DNA of 64,000 nt from Candidatus Baldrarchaeota archaeon (GTDB lineage: Archaea; Asgardarchaeota; Baldrarchaeia; Baldrarchaeales; DXJG01). A program made the translations under genes and the position numbers. The notes beneath the pieces are model-generated. The model saw only the letters and a program-made list of their open reading frames with translations, searched no databases and had not been told where the DNA came from. Position 1 is the stretch's first letter; each line of letters opens with the position of its first letter. Of the stretch, positions 26,225-35,662 are shown piece after piece. The DNA lies in the NCBI GenBank assembly GCA_019056805.1, contig DXJG01000001.1, positions 124,001 to 188,000 on the forward strand, given 5' to 3'.

Positions 26225-29200
26225 TTAACATCCTTTCTTTTTTCCCTACTTCATTATATTTATCAAAATTTAACATTTTAACTAATTTCTGCCCGTATTC
26301 TGTTATTTTATATGTCTGAGGCCCAACCCTTTTCGCTAAAGGATATTTCCAAGCATCTTTCCTTGTTAATAATTCACATACATCTTCCACAACTTTTTCA
26401 ATAAGCTTTAGTTCTCTTGCTAACTCATTAACTGTTGCTATTTCACGTTCCGCTATTTTCTGGAGTACTATCATCTTTAATGGCGACATTCTAACTTTCC
26501 TTAGGATTTCGAATAATTCTGATGGGTTAACGTTTTCTGTAAGGTTCAAGTGATTGTTATATTTTTTAAAACTATGAAAATGTGGCGGCATATGGATTTG
26601 ACTAGGTGATTGTATGTAGTTTTTTAGTTCTGTTAACTGATTTACAGCAAATATTTTTACAGGTAAGTTGTATTCTCCTAGATATTTTTCAGCTAGTTCT
26701 AGGTTTTTATCTTCTACTATGAGTATAACTTCCCTACTTCCCCTCTTTTCTGCTTCCTTTACTAAGCTCAGAATTTTACCTAAAAATTCGTATTTGTTTT
26801 TTAGTTTGTCTAATATTGCTATATGCTGTTCATTTATGGTGGAAAGTATGAAAGGGGCATCATCAGGCACACAAAGTTCATTAAGAAAGTTAGCTACTTT
26901 TTGTTCAATGCTCCTCTCTGTTACGTAGCCAACTGGTCTTGTGTATATATGTGGGAAATATTTTTTATTGTTTTCTTCTATTTCATGAGCTGATACTTTA
27001 GGTACATTAAACTCTATTGTTTTTAATCTGTAAGGATGCGGAAAATTAGGATGTAAAATGATAGCTTCCCTTTTTGGTAATACTCTTAGATAAGATTCTT
27101 GTTCTTCATTTAAATTCACATGTTTAGCTATAATATGTGAATCTGTTTGAGTTCTAAAAACAACCTTTGTTAAAGCATTTGCAAGTATATGTTCACTTAT
27201 TATCGGTCTTACTGCTGAAAATATTACTCCCTGTCCTGTTGCACGCTCAAGCATAATCATATCTTCGATAGGAGTTCCCTCTATTGTTGTTTTTTTAATT
27301 AATACTTGTGGAACAAGAAATTGAGCTTCCTCTACCACAATTAGATGCTTTAAATCTTCTTGTAACCCCCTACGCAATGCTGCGTCAAAAAAATACTTTA
27401 CTAAGATGTTCATAAGTAGTCTAGCATCTTCTCTTGTACCTTTTAGTCTAACTTTATTTAAATCTATAATGACTTTCTTGTTTAATAAGTTATCAAAATT
27501 AATATTAGGTGGATTCGTGAAAACTTCGCCTAGAGGAGGTCGTGTAAGCTTATCTAATCTATTTTTCAAAGCCTCTATTGTCATAGCTATGGCAGACATG
27601 TTTTTTTGCCATTTTTTCCCAAGACTATCTAATTCCATATAAAGGTCCTTAAAGGTCCTTTTATTAGGATCCATTACAACCCTAGTTAAAGCTTCTCTCA
27701 AAACCCTTTCCATTTGAAGCGATAATTGTGCTTCATGTGCTTCAAATAATGACGAATATATTTCTCTTATAATTGAAAACAACTTTTGAGAATGTTCCTC
27801 AGGTTTGGCACCCATGGGATCAAATAAATTTATATAAAGTGGTGCATATTTCGTTAAAGGTTTCAATACAAGTATCGGTTGATCAATCTTTTTTATTAAG
27901 CCCGCATATTCTCCTTTCCAATCAAATATAACCCATCCGACTTCTGGTTTTAATCTCACCAATTCACATAGTACTCTCTGTATATATCTTGTTTTTCCAA
28001 AGCCAGTCTGTCCTATTACTGTCATGTGCATCGTCAGATCTCTTGGTTGTATTCCTGTCTCAAAAACTTCTTTATCCAAGTACAGAACTTTCCCCAGAAT
28101 CAATGGACCTGTAACTATGGATCTAGGTGGTATTTCAAAGGTAACAGATTCAATACTCGCTGCAGAAGTCGGGAATGGGTTTTCTGGTAGGTGTACATAC
28201 GCTGCTAATCTAAAACTTGACATTGAAATACTTTTTACTCCCTTTAACGGCAATCTAAAGAGTAATCTTCCAATATTTCTCTTCACATCTTTTACTTCAA
28301 AAATTCGTATTTTTACCGTAAATCTTTGACCGCTATAAATGTTAAACAAAATAGTCTTTAATTTTTCCACTTCAAAAAGTACATCTTTCTCCGTATCACC
28401 TAAAATTATAGCGTACGCTTGTACTTTCCATTCTCCTGTTTTTTCAGCTAGTTCTATTTTTTCTATGTATTCTTCTTCTACTTTCATCGCGTCATATCTT
28501 GCCTTTAAACTGAACTTTTCTTCGCTTTTCCTTCTTAATTCTTTGTAAGCATTTTTCATCTTTTGTTCATCTATTTTCTTTTTTAATAATCTTTTTAGGC
28601 CTCTGTTTGGCTTAAATGTGAATATAACCGATATTTGATTTTTCATTTTGACCAAATATTGAATTAAAGCATCTATTTGGGTCTTTTTACTCCATGCCTT
28701 TATTTCGGGAAAATCGGAGATTTCTAGAAGAGCCATATACTTTACTCTATCTTCGCAAATAAGAGCCAAAATATTTTTTCCTTTCCTTATTTCACGTATT
28801 TCTCCACCAACAGGGTTCCATATAGTCTTTCTAAGTTCTTCATCACTCAAACTTCTAAACTTTACTTCTCCGTACGTTGATTGCAGTGTTGAACAAATTT
28901 TACTTCCTTCAATAATTGTTTGAGTTTCTATACCATTTTTACCTGCACAAATGGTATAAAATCTAAGTTTTACGATACCATGTTTAGAAAATATTTCAAA
29001 AGCGACATGAGTGTTTTCTAAAAGATTCTTATTAAGTGCACTTAAGTGATCAGGACCATAAATCCTTTCATATGATTCTTCAGAAGGAGTTTTCCCCCTT
29101 AAAAGCCTTTGCTCGCCTCTAAGGGCAGTTCTAGGTATATTAATTAATTCATTACAAACTAAAACCATTTTGTTTTTTCCGCGGCTAACAGATGCATAGA

Positions 29201-29480
29201 TGTCATCTATTTTCAAAGTTTTTATGTTATATACTCTAGTATCCTTCAAGATTACTAACAACATGATAGATATGAGAAAAAGTATGGTTAATATCCATAT
29301 CATATCAAAAATTGAGTTCAAATTTAAATTCAATGAGAAAAAGATAAATTCGAAAAATGAACTAAAAGAATTTTTTCCGGTAAAAGAACTATATATAAAA
29401 AACATTAAGATTAATAACAAAATAAATTCAAAACAAACTCTACTTATTCTTCCATTGTTTTTTCTATTTTTTCCAAACAT
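26205..29480 (-). CDS. Membrane-anchored VirB4/HerA-like ATPase
   Basis: About 1090 residues (numbered from the ATG at 29486). Two membrane helices lie at ~19-37 and ~62-82. A ~400-residue middle region follows, then an ATPase domain with Walker A GQTGFGKT at 492-499, FDWKGEY at ~521 and Walker B LIVVEEAQF at 715-723. The last ~80 residues form a winged helix. The layout resembles VirB4/TraC conjugation motors and archaeal CedB/TedB DNA-import ATPases more than cytosolic HerA, which lacks membrane helices. AGGG gives better spacing to ATG 29480 than to 29486. The adjacent upstream gene encodes a pilin-like protein. Confidence 0.8.
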   Translation of the reverse strand: MFGKNRKNNGRISRVCFEFILLLILMFFIYSSFTGKNSFSSFFEFIFFSLNLNLNSIFDMIWILTILFLISIMLLVILKDTRVYNIKTLKIDDIYASVSRGKNKMVLVCNELINIPRTALRGEQRLLRGKTPSEESYERIYGPDHLSALNKNLLENTHVAFEIFSKHGIVKLRFYTICAGKNGIETQTIIEGSKICSTLQSTYGEVKFRSLSDEELRKTIWNPVGGEIREIRKGKNILALICEDRVKYMALLEISDFPEIKAWSKKTQIDALIQYLVKMKNQISVIFTFKPNRGLKRLLKKKIDEQKMKNAYKELRRKSEEKFSLKARYDAMKVEEEYIEKIELAEKTGEWKVQAYAIILGDTEKDVLFEVEKLKTILFNIYSGQRFTVKIRIFEVKDVKRNIGRLLFRLPLKGVKSISMSSFRLAAYVHLPENPFPTSAASIESVTFEIPPRSIVTGPLILGKVLYLDKEVFETGIQPRDLTMHMTVIGQTGFGKTRYIQRVLCELVRLKPEVGWVIFDWKGEYAGLIKKIDQPILVLKPLTKYAPLYINLFDPMGAKPEEHSQKLFSIIREIYSSLFEAHEAQLSLQMERVLREALTRVVMDPNKRTFKDLYMELDSLGKKWQKNMSAIAMTIEALKNRLDKLTRPPLGEVFTNPPNINFDNLLNKKVIIDLNKVRLKGTREDARLLMNILVKYFFDAALRRGLQEDLKHLIVVEEAQFLVPQVLIKKTTIEGTPIEDMIMLERATGQGVIFSAVRPIISEHILANALTKVVFRTQTDSHIIAKHVNLNEEQESYLRVLPKREAIILHPNFPHPYRLKTIEFNVPKVSAHEIEENNKKYFPHIYTRPVGYVTERSIEQKVANFLNELCVPDDAPFILSTINEQHIAILDKLKNKYEFLGKILSLVKEAEKRGSREVILIVEDKNLELAEKYLGEYNLPVKIFAVNQLTELKNYIQSPSQIHMPPHFHSFKKYNNHLNLTENVNPSELFEILRKVRMSPLKMIVLQKIAEREIATVNELARELKLIEKVVEDVCELLTRKDAWKYPLAKRVGPQTYKITEYGQKLVKMLNFDKYNEVGKKERMLTSFEPK

Positions 29481-29548
29481 TTTCATACCCTAAGGTTGAA
29501 GTATTTGTAAAATGATGTATTTTTCACTAAACATCAGAGTAACCTAAA

Positions 29549-29800
29549 TTATGGTATAATCGCTGTAGGAAGCCCTAAAGTAGCTAAAAATCGAATTATT
29601 ATCGCTAAAATTATGCCATAAAGAAAAAGACGCTTACCAGCATTTGGATCAAAGCGGGACAACCACATAATACAACCAACAATAATAGTTATCGTTGCAG
29701 CAATGTTTCCAATAATTATTAAAATTTCAAAAATTTCCTTAAATCGATTTGCAATGTATTCTACAAAGTTTTGAATACCTTTTTCTTCTAAGAGAAACAT
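29549..29800 (-). CDS. Small two-helix membrane protein, VirB2/TrbC/CedA1-like pilin candidate
   Basis: An 83-residue protein with an amphipathic N terminus, membrane helix 1 at ~22-45 (ending IIVGCIMWL), a short basic loop DPNAGKR, and membrane helix 2 at ~54-75. This two-helix plan with a positively charged turn is that of conjugative pilins (VirB2, TrbC) and the archaeal CedA1/TedC pilins. AGGGG precedes the ATG at 5-6 nt. It lies about 60 bp upstream of the VirB4/HerA-like ATPase gene on the same strand. No typical signal peptide is seen. The family assignment rests on topology and context, not on a clear sequence motif. Confidence 0.6.
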   Translation of the reverse strand: MFLLEEKGIQNFVEYIANRFKEIFEILIIIGNIAATITIIVGCIMWLSRFDPNAGKRLFLYGIILAIIIRFLATLGLPTAIIP

Positions 29801-30180
29801 TTTAACCCCTATTTAGTTTTAACAAAAATATTTAAACTACGATAATTGACACAACGAAATAAAAACTATAGATTTTAACAACCATTATTTAATAATACTA
29901 AGAATACCGGTTCCAAAGAGAAATCTATCAAATTTAACAAATTATAAGGGGTTCATATATTTGAACAGGATTAGAACCGAAACAATTCGAATGGTTTTCA
30001 CAAGAACAAAAATTACTAGCAAGCACAACAAGGGACGCCCAAAAGGAATATAAAATTTACTTTCATCAAACTAAACACAAAATACTATTTTAATGTTTTT
30101 AAACCGATATAAAACCACTATAATAATATTTAAAGCCTAATATAACGTATATCTATGAATATCCATTGGAGGTCCAAAGT
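29801..30180. other. Intergenic region with a possible small basic ORF
   Basis: About 380 bp between the divergent pilin and DUF1177 genes. A 30-codon frame at 29961-30053 starts with TTG after AAGGGG and encodes a very basic peptide ending KHNKGRPKGI. It may be real but I cannot match it to a known ribosomal or DNA-binding protein. The rest is AT-rich and must hold both promoters. Confidence 0.35.
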
Positions 30181-31119
30181 TTGTCGTGCATGAAGCATGT
30201 TTTACAAGTCATCGATCTACTAGATAACTCAAAAATTTCAGACGAAAAAATAAAGGAGATGTTAAATGAATTTGGAGTAGAAAATGTCAAAATAACTCAT
30301 CTATCTGGATCAAGAGGGAAAACCTGTTTCATAAAAATTCTTATTCCAGGAAAAAATGGTAAGGAACAAAATGGAACTGCACCAACTCTGGGTATAATTG
30401 GCAGACTTGGTGGAGTAGGTGCTAGACCAGAAGTAATTGGAATGGTTTCTGACGCTGATGGAGCCATAGTAGCTCTTGCATGTGCCATAAAACTCGGAGA
30501 ATCACGAAAAAGGGGAGATATTTTAGAAGGAGATGTTATAATAACTACTCATATTACTCCGAATGCACCTATAAGGCCTCACAAACCTGTATCCTTCATG
30601 GATTCACCAATAGACATGACAGAGATGCTAAAACATGAAGTTGATCCTAAAATGGATGCAATTCTTTCAGTGGATGCTACAAAAGGAAATAGAGTCATAA
30701 AGGTGCATGGATTTGCAATAACACCAACAGTAAAAGATGGCTGGATTCTAAAAGTAAGTGATGACCTAATTAATATTTACGAAAGAGTAACAGGTGACAT
30801 CGTAGCTGTTGTACCAATAACTATGCAAGATATAACTCCATACACTAATAATGTATATCATATCAACAGCATCATGCAGCCCTGGTTAATGACAAATGCG
30901 CCAGTCGTAGGCGTTGCAACCACGGCAAGAGTACCTATTCCAGGATGTGGAACAGGCGCAAACTACATTTTAGGATTAGAACAAGCAACTAGATTCTGCA
31001 TAGAAATAGCAAAAGAATTTACAAACGGAAAATGCAAGTTCTATGATGAAAAAGAGTTCAAAATACTAACAAAACTATACGGAAATCTAGGAAGAATATT
31101 TAGAAAAAACCTAAAATAG
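30181..31119 (+). CDS. DUF1177 family protein
   Basis: About 312 residues matching DUF1177: DLLDNSKISDEKI near the start, GIIGRLGGVGARPEVIGMVS, ITTHITPNAPIRPHKPVSFM and VATTARVPIPGCGTGANYIL. The function of the family is unknown. GGAGG at 30168-30172 gives 8-nt spacing to TTG 30181, so that start is preferred to the TTG at 30166, which lies within the motif. The gene is followed by aroM and an M20 peptidase, a grouping that suggests amino-acid or peptide derivative metabolism. Confidence 0.8.
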   Translation: MSCMKHVLQVIDLLDNSKISDEKIKEMLNEFGVENVKITHLSGSRGKTCFIKILIPGKNGKEQNGTAPTLGIIGRLGGVGARPEVIGMVSDADGAIVALACAIKLGESRKRGDILEGDVIITTHITPNAPIRPHKPVSFMDSPIDMTEMLKHEVDPKMDAILSVDATKGNRVIKVHGFAITPTVKDGWILKVSDDLINIYERVTGDIVAVVPITMQDITPYTNNVYHINSIMQPWLMTNAPVVGVATTARVPIPGCGTGANYILGLEQATRFCIEIAKEFTNGKCKFYDEKEFKILTKLYGNLGRIFRKNLK

Positions 31120-31229
31120 CTATTTTATTTCAGATTTCAAAAATATTCTAAGACAACCGGAACTTATAAAGTAACAAAGCATATTTTCACATGCGAAATT
31201 TTAACAAACTTCAATAAAGGTGAACAGAC

Positions 31230-31907
31230 ATTACACATAGAAGAAAAATAAGAGTTGGCATGGTAACGATTGGGCAGTCACCAAGAATTGATGTAACTTC
31301 AGATATTAAAGACATTTTAGGACCAGATATCGAGATAATCGAATGCGGAGCCTTAGATGGACTAACATTCGATGATATAAAAGAACTCGAACCTAAAAAG
31401 AGAGAATACATATTAGTGACTCGCATGCGCGATGGTACGCAAGTAAAAGTCAGTAGAAAGAAAATAATTCAAAAAATACAAAGTTGCATCGAAAAAATTG
31501 AGAACTATGTCGATATAATAATGATCTTATGTACAGGTGATCTTCCAGGGCTAAATTCAAAAAAGCTTTTAATAAAACCCTCTGTTCTCTTATACAACAT
31601 TGTGGTAAGCTTGTTACCGAAGGGAAAACTAGGAATACTTATACCTTCGCCAGATCAGGTAAAGGAAGCTGAAAATAAATGGAGAAAAAGTGGACTAGAA
31701 CTTGTAATCAAAACTTTTCCTCCATACGTAGATGAGAATGTAGAAAAGATAGCGAATGAGTTTCGGAAGGAAAAAGTGGACATGATAGTTTTAGATTGCA
31801 TCGGCTACGGAAGAAAAATTAGCGAAGTGATTAAAAAGATAACAAAAAAACCAGTATTTCTTCCAAGAACATTATTGGCAAGAATTCTAAGAGAACTAAT
31901 TGAATAG
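31230..31907 (+). CDS. aroM: AroM family protein, probable AUU start
   Basis: About 225 residues of the AroM family, whose role is unknown despite its name. The conserved VTIGQSPRIDVTSDI comes at the very start. The first ATG in frame (31260) would cut away the preceding RVG residues that family members carry, and it has no Shine-Dalgarno motif. AAAGGTGA at 31216-31223 points with 6-nt spacing to an in-frame ATT at 31230. I therefore annotate from the ATT and note 31260 as the alternative. Other motifs are ILCTGDLPGL and GILIPSPDQ. Confidence 0.75.
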   Translation: MTHRRKIRVGMVTIGQSPRIDVTSDIKDILGPDIEIIECGALDGLTFDDIKELEPKKREYILVTRMRDGTQVKVSRKKIIQKIQSCIEKIENYVDIIMILCTGDLPGLNSKKLLIKPSVLLYNIVVSLLPKGKLGILIPSPDQVKEAENKWRKSGLELVIKTFPPYVDENVEKIANEFRKEKVDMIVLDCIGYGRKISEVIKKITKKPVFLPRTLLARILRELIE

Positions 31908-31957
31908 AAAACTCTCATCGTAATTTTGTCACTAAATTAGCAATGAAAGAGACATAA

Positions 31958-33211
31958 TTATGCTAAAAAGTCTATGGCTACACCAGCATACACTTTAGCC
32001 GCTGTCACAACATCTTCAACCCTTACTCTTTCATTATATCCATGAATACCTTTTACTTCGGCAGGACCATAATGGATGGTCGGAATACCCTTAAGCCTAA
32101 AGTATCTGGCATCGCTAGAAGCCCATTGGACGAAAACGTCAGGATTAATACCCAGAATCTCTTTTATATTACGTTTTATCAAAGAAACTAATCGTGTAGT
32201 CGGCGAAGTATAATTAGGTTCTATTCCAGCTATTACATTTATTGAGACATCATCTTTAAAGTCTTTTAATAATTCTTCTAGCTTCTCCTCAGCTTCTTTC
32301 ACAGAAAACCCTATGGGCAGTCTTATATCGACTTCCATTTCACACTTATCTGGAACCACATTTATCTTATTACCTCCCCTAATGGTACCTACATTAACTG
32401 TAGGAGAACTTAAGATTCTTCCAATACCCTTTTCTTCTATCAACGCTTCGACCATTAACTTAGACTTTTCCACAATATCAATTATATCATCAGGAGCTTT
32501 AACTTCAACTTCTATTAGTCTCAATAACGTATTCATAACTTTACAAGCCGTTAAAATAGCGTTTTCTCCCTTATATGGAGAAAGACTACCATGAGTCGGA
32601 AAACCGCGTACTGTGATTTTAATCCAAAGCGCTCCACGCTGCCCTATATCAATGAATGTTAACCCAGTAGGTTCCGCGACAATGCACGCATCAGGCTTTA
32701 TAATACCACGCATCATAAGCCATCCGGTTCCAAATTTTCCTCCAGTTTCCTCATCCGGAACTAATGTTAATGTCAATGTTCCATTTAATTCTACTTCGAG
32801 TTCAGCAAGGAGTTCCATAACACTAATAATCCCTGCCAATCCACCTTTCATATCAGATGCTCCACGACCTAAAATATAACCATTCTTTACCTCTCCACTA
32901 AAAGGTGGAAAATCCCATTTTTCTCGTTCCCCAACTGGAACTACATCCATATGACCATTAAATACTAAGTTTGATTCGTTTCTGTTTTTTCCAATACTGC
33001 AAATCAGGTTGATTTTACCTTTTTCAGGTTCATACTGCTTGCAATGTAAACCGTATTTCTCTAAATGATTTCTGATGAATTCAGCTATTTCTGTCATATC
33101 ACCTGGAGGATTCTCACTTGGTATTTTTATTAAATCACAAGTAAATCTAATAATATTATTTTTGTAAGCATCTATTTTCTTCCAAACTTCTTCTTTTAAC
33201 TGCTGAGACAA
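31958..33211 (-). CDS. M20 family metallopeptidase (ArgE/DapE/carboxypeptidase G2-like)
   Basis: A 417-residue zinc-dependent deacylase or peptidase. Metal-site motifs are NGHMDVVPVG (first His-Asp), GRGASDMKGG (bridging Asp) and the catalytic acid pair in PDEETGG. A dimerization domain occupies the middle. The substrate could be an acylated amino acid or a dipeptide. The start is TTG with GAGGTG 8 nt upstream. It converges on aroM and is probably part of the same functional group. Confidence 0.85.
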   Translation of the reverse strand: MSQQLKEEVWKKIDAYKNNIIRFTCDLIKIPSENPPGDMTEIAEFIRNHLEKYGLHCKQYEPEKGKINLICSIGKNRNESNLVFNGHMDVVPVGEREKWDFPPFSGEVKNGYILGRGASDMKGGLAGIISVMELLAELEVELNGTLTLTLVPDEETGGKFGTGWLMMRGIIKPDACIVAEPTGLTFIDIGQRGALWIKITVRGFPTHGSLSPYKGENAILTACKVMNTLLRLIEVEVKAPDDIIDIVEKSKLMVEALIEEKGIGRILSSPTVNVGTIRGGNKINVVPDKCEMEVDIRLPIGFSVKEAEEKLEELLKDFKDDVSINVIAGIEPNYTSPTTRLVSLIKRNIKEILGINPDVFVQWASSDARYFRLKGIPTIHYGPAEVKGIHGYNERVRVEDVVTAAKVYAGVAIDFLA

Positions 33212-33483
33212 AGAAAAAACACCTCACATAGAGAATTATAATAGATAGCCTAACTTATGTATTTAAATTGATTGTTCGCTTAGATGACGGCAACGTTTAA
33301 TGTTTTGGTACATCGTATCCCTGAAATTAAAATATAGATACGTTAGTTACATGTTAACCTTTAATTTTTGCTTAAAAACGTAATAATATCAAAACTAATT
33401 CAACTATCCAGCTTTTCTAATAACAACTTCAATACACAGCAATAATTTGAACAATTAAAATTAAAGTAAAGAAGATTAAGAAA

Positions 33484-34929
33484 TTATCCTGTATACTTGT
33501 AGCGTCCCGTTTTCCTAGCCCATTCAATTGTGTCAGGATCAATTCGTTTCATTTCAGCTGGTTCGATCATAGATAATAGATCCCAAGCTAAGTCCAACGT
33601 ATCGTCAAAGGTTCTATTTTCGAACTCACCTTGATTTATGAATCGTCTTTCAAATTCATCTGCAAATTGCAGGAACTTTCTATCTCTTTCGGTCAGAGCT
33701 TCTTCACCTACTACTTCGACAAGCTCACGCAGATCGCATCCTTCACTATAAGCATAATAAAGTTGGTCGCTAACTTCTCTATGGTCAAATCGTGTAAGTC
33801 CTTCACCGATACCTTCTTTCATCAGTCTGGACAGACTTGGACGGGGATCTATAGGGGGATATATACCCTTACGGTGAAGTGCTCTATCTAAAATAAGCTG
33901 GCCCTCTGTTATATAACCACTAAGGTCTACTACGGGGTGTGTAATATCGTCGTGCGGCATCGTGAGAATAGGCATCTGGGTGATTGTACCCTTCCTTCCA
34001 TGAATTCTTCCAGCTCTTTCATATATTGTAGCGAGATCGGTATATAGATACCCAGGGTAACCACGACGTCCAGGTACTTCTTCTCTCGCTGCTGAAATTT
34101 CTCGTAATGCTTCTGCATAATTTGTTATGTCCGTTAATATCACTAATATGTGATAGTCCTGGGTGTATGCTAAATATTCTGCTGTTGTTAAAGCTATTCG
34201 TGGCGTTATAAGCCTCTCTATAGCGGGGTCATTTGCTAAGTTTAAAAACAACACAGTATGTTCCAATGCTCCTGTTTTCTTGAAGTTTTGATAGAAGTAC
34301 GTAGCTTCTTCTTGTGTTATACCCATCGCTGCAAATACTATAGCGAATTCTTCCTCCTTTCCCGGTACTGTCGCCTGTCTTGTTATTTGTGCCGCTATTC
34401 TATTGTGTGGCATTCCACTGCCTGAAAATAATGGTAACTTTTGACCCCTGACCAGTGTGTTCATCCCATCTATTACCGATATACCTGTTTGTATCGGTTC
34501 TCGAGGATATTCTCTTGCATAGGGATTTATAGGTGCCCCGTGAATATCCCAGTAATCCTCCGGTATTGGAGGTGGCTGGTGATCTAAGGGCCTACCCGAA
34601 CCGTCAAACACACGGCCTAGCAAATCTGTGGATACTGGTAGTTTTAATGTAGTTCCTGTAAATCTAACAATTGTCTTTGAAGTATCTAATCCGTGCGTTC
34701 CTTCGAACACCTGAACTACGGCGAAATTTTTAGTAGTCTCTAATACTGTTCCACGGCGTTTTTCCCCATCTGGAGTTTCTACCTCTACTACTTCCCCATA
34801 AGCTACATCCCTTATTTTCTCTATGAAAAGGAGAGGCCCCGCTACTTCTGTTACAGTTTTGTACTCTATTTTAGTATGTGGATCTTCCATTATTTTGGAA
34901 GTTGTAGGATTATGTTCATGTTTTGGCAA
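33484..34929 (-). CDS. atpB: A-type ATP synthase subunit B
   Basis: The non-catalytic nucleotide-binding subunit of the archaeal ATP synthase. Diagnostic parts are [12 protein letters not shown], the degenerate P-loop region [36 protein letters not shown] and a C terminus ending [10 protein letters not shown]. About 481 residues from TTG 34929, selected because GAGGTG (34938-34943) sits 8 nt upstream. The open frame continues 18 codons further but without support. It is alone: subunits A, C, E, F, H, I and K are not adjacent, and subunit D lies about 10 kb away. Confidence 0.93.
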   Translation of the reverse strand: MPKHEHNPTTSKIMEDPHTKIEYKTVTEVAGPLLFIEKIRDVAYGEVVEVETPDGEKRRGTVLETTKNFAVVQVFEGTHGLDTSKTIVRFTGTTLKLPVSTDLLGRVFDGSGRPLDHQPPPIPEDYWDIHGAPINPYAREYPREPIQTGISVIDGMNTLVRGQKLPLFSGSGMPHNRIAAQITRQATVPGKEEEFAIVFAAMGITQEEATYFYQNFKKTGALEHTVLFLNLANDPAIERLITPRIALTTAEYLAYTQDYHILVILTDITNYAEALREISAAREEVPGRRGYPGYLYTDLATIYERAGRIHGRKGTITQMPILTMPHDDITHPVVDLSGYITEGQLILDRALHRKGIYPPIDPRPSLSRLMKEGIGEGLTRFDHREVSDQLYYAYSEGCDLRELVEVVGEEALTERDRKFLQFADEFERRFINQGEFENRTFDDTLDLAWDLLSMIEPAEMKRIDPDTIEWARKTGRYKYTG

Positions 34930-35352
34930 AGAGTTTTCACCTCGTAAATGCATAACTCGTTTTAACCAGTTAATTGTATACATACGACTGTGTGGTGTTT
35001 TAGTGTTTTATAGATAAATATGTTTGGTTACCATGAGCATATAACTATACATACCTTAGTGGTCTATTCTTCGATATTGCGATATTTGTTACACTTTTGA
35101 CATTATTCGTTTCTTTGACATTTTTCTTTAGGAGATATGATGTCTCTTACCGTGTTTTATATAATTTTAGTAGTTTCTAGTCTTTGTTTCAAGTATAGAT
35201 GTTTCAATATCTCTAGTGTATGTTTTATCGTTGTACTCTGCGTGGATTCTTTTAAATGTTCATTATGAGATTTTATAAGATTTGCCGTAATGGAAGTTTT
35301 TATATAAGCTTTATTGAAATTATTATTAAGCCTTATTTGGGGGCGGTGACTG
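34930..35352. other. Intergenic region with promoter of the small HTH gene
   Basis: About 420 bp between divergent atpB and the HTH gene. A good TATA box (TTTTATATAAGC, about 35297-35308) lies 45 bases before the ATG at 35353. No RNA gene or repeat was recognised. Confidence 0.45.
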
Positions 35353-35568
35353 ATGCGATCAAGTTTACCCCCGTCAGCTTTACAAATCTATAAGGTTTTG
35401 AAGAAAAAACACATGGTCACCGCCAAAGATCTTTTACAGGAGGTACCCTATAGCCCTAGAACTGTGCGATATGCGGTTAAGATCCTCGTAGAGAGGGGGT
35501 TAGTAAAAAGGGTTCCTGTACTAGGAGATACAAGACAGTTTATGTATATACTCGTACTAAATAGATAA
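35353..35568 (+). CDS. Small winged-helix DNA-binding protein
   Basis: 71 residues consisting of little more than one MarR-like winged helix: SALQIYKVLKKKHMVTAKDL, the recognition region YSPRTVRYAVKILVERGLV and a wing with VLGDTRQFMYIL. GGCGGTG precedes the ATG and a TATA box lies about 45 bp upstream. It stands between atpB and a presenilin-like gene. Its target is unknown, and it could also be a general chromatin-like regulator. Confidence 0.75.
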   Translation: MRSSLPPSALQIYKVLKKKHMVTAKDLLQEVPYSPRTVRYAVKILVERGLVKRVPVLGDTRQFMYILVLNR

Positions 35569-35662
35569 TGTAGGGATATACAGTTTTTAATGATTTCATA
35601 CTTTTACCTCTTTCGACATTTTTGTCTAGTCCGATATTGGTTTGCTTATCTAGGTGTTTCAT

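Noticed and set aside
34930..34983. Longer atpB start at 34983
   Set aside because: The upstream 18 codons have no family similarity, and GAGGTG is placed for the TTG at 34929.
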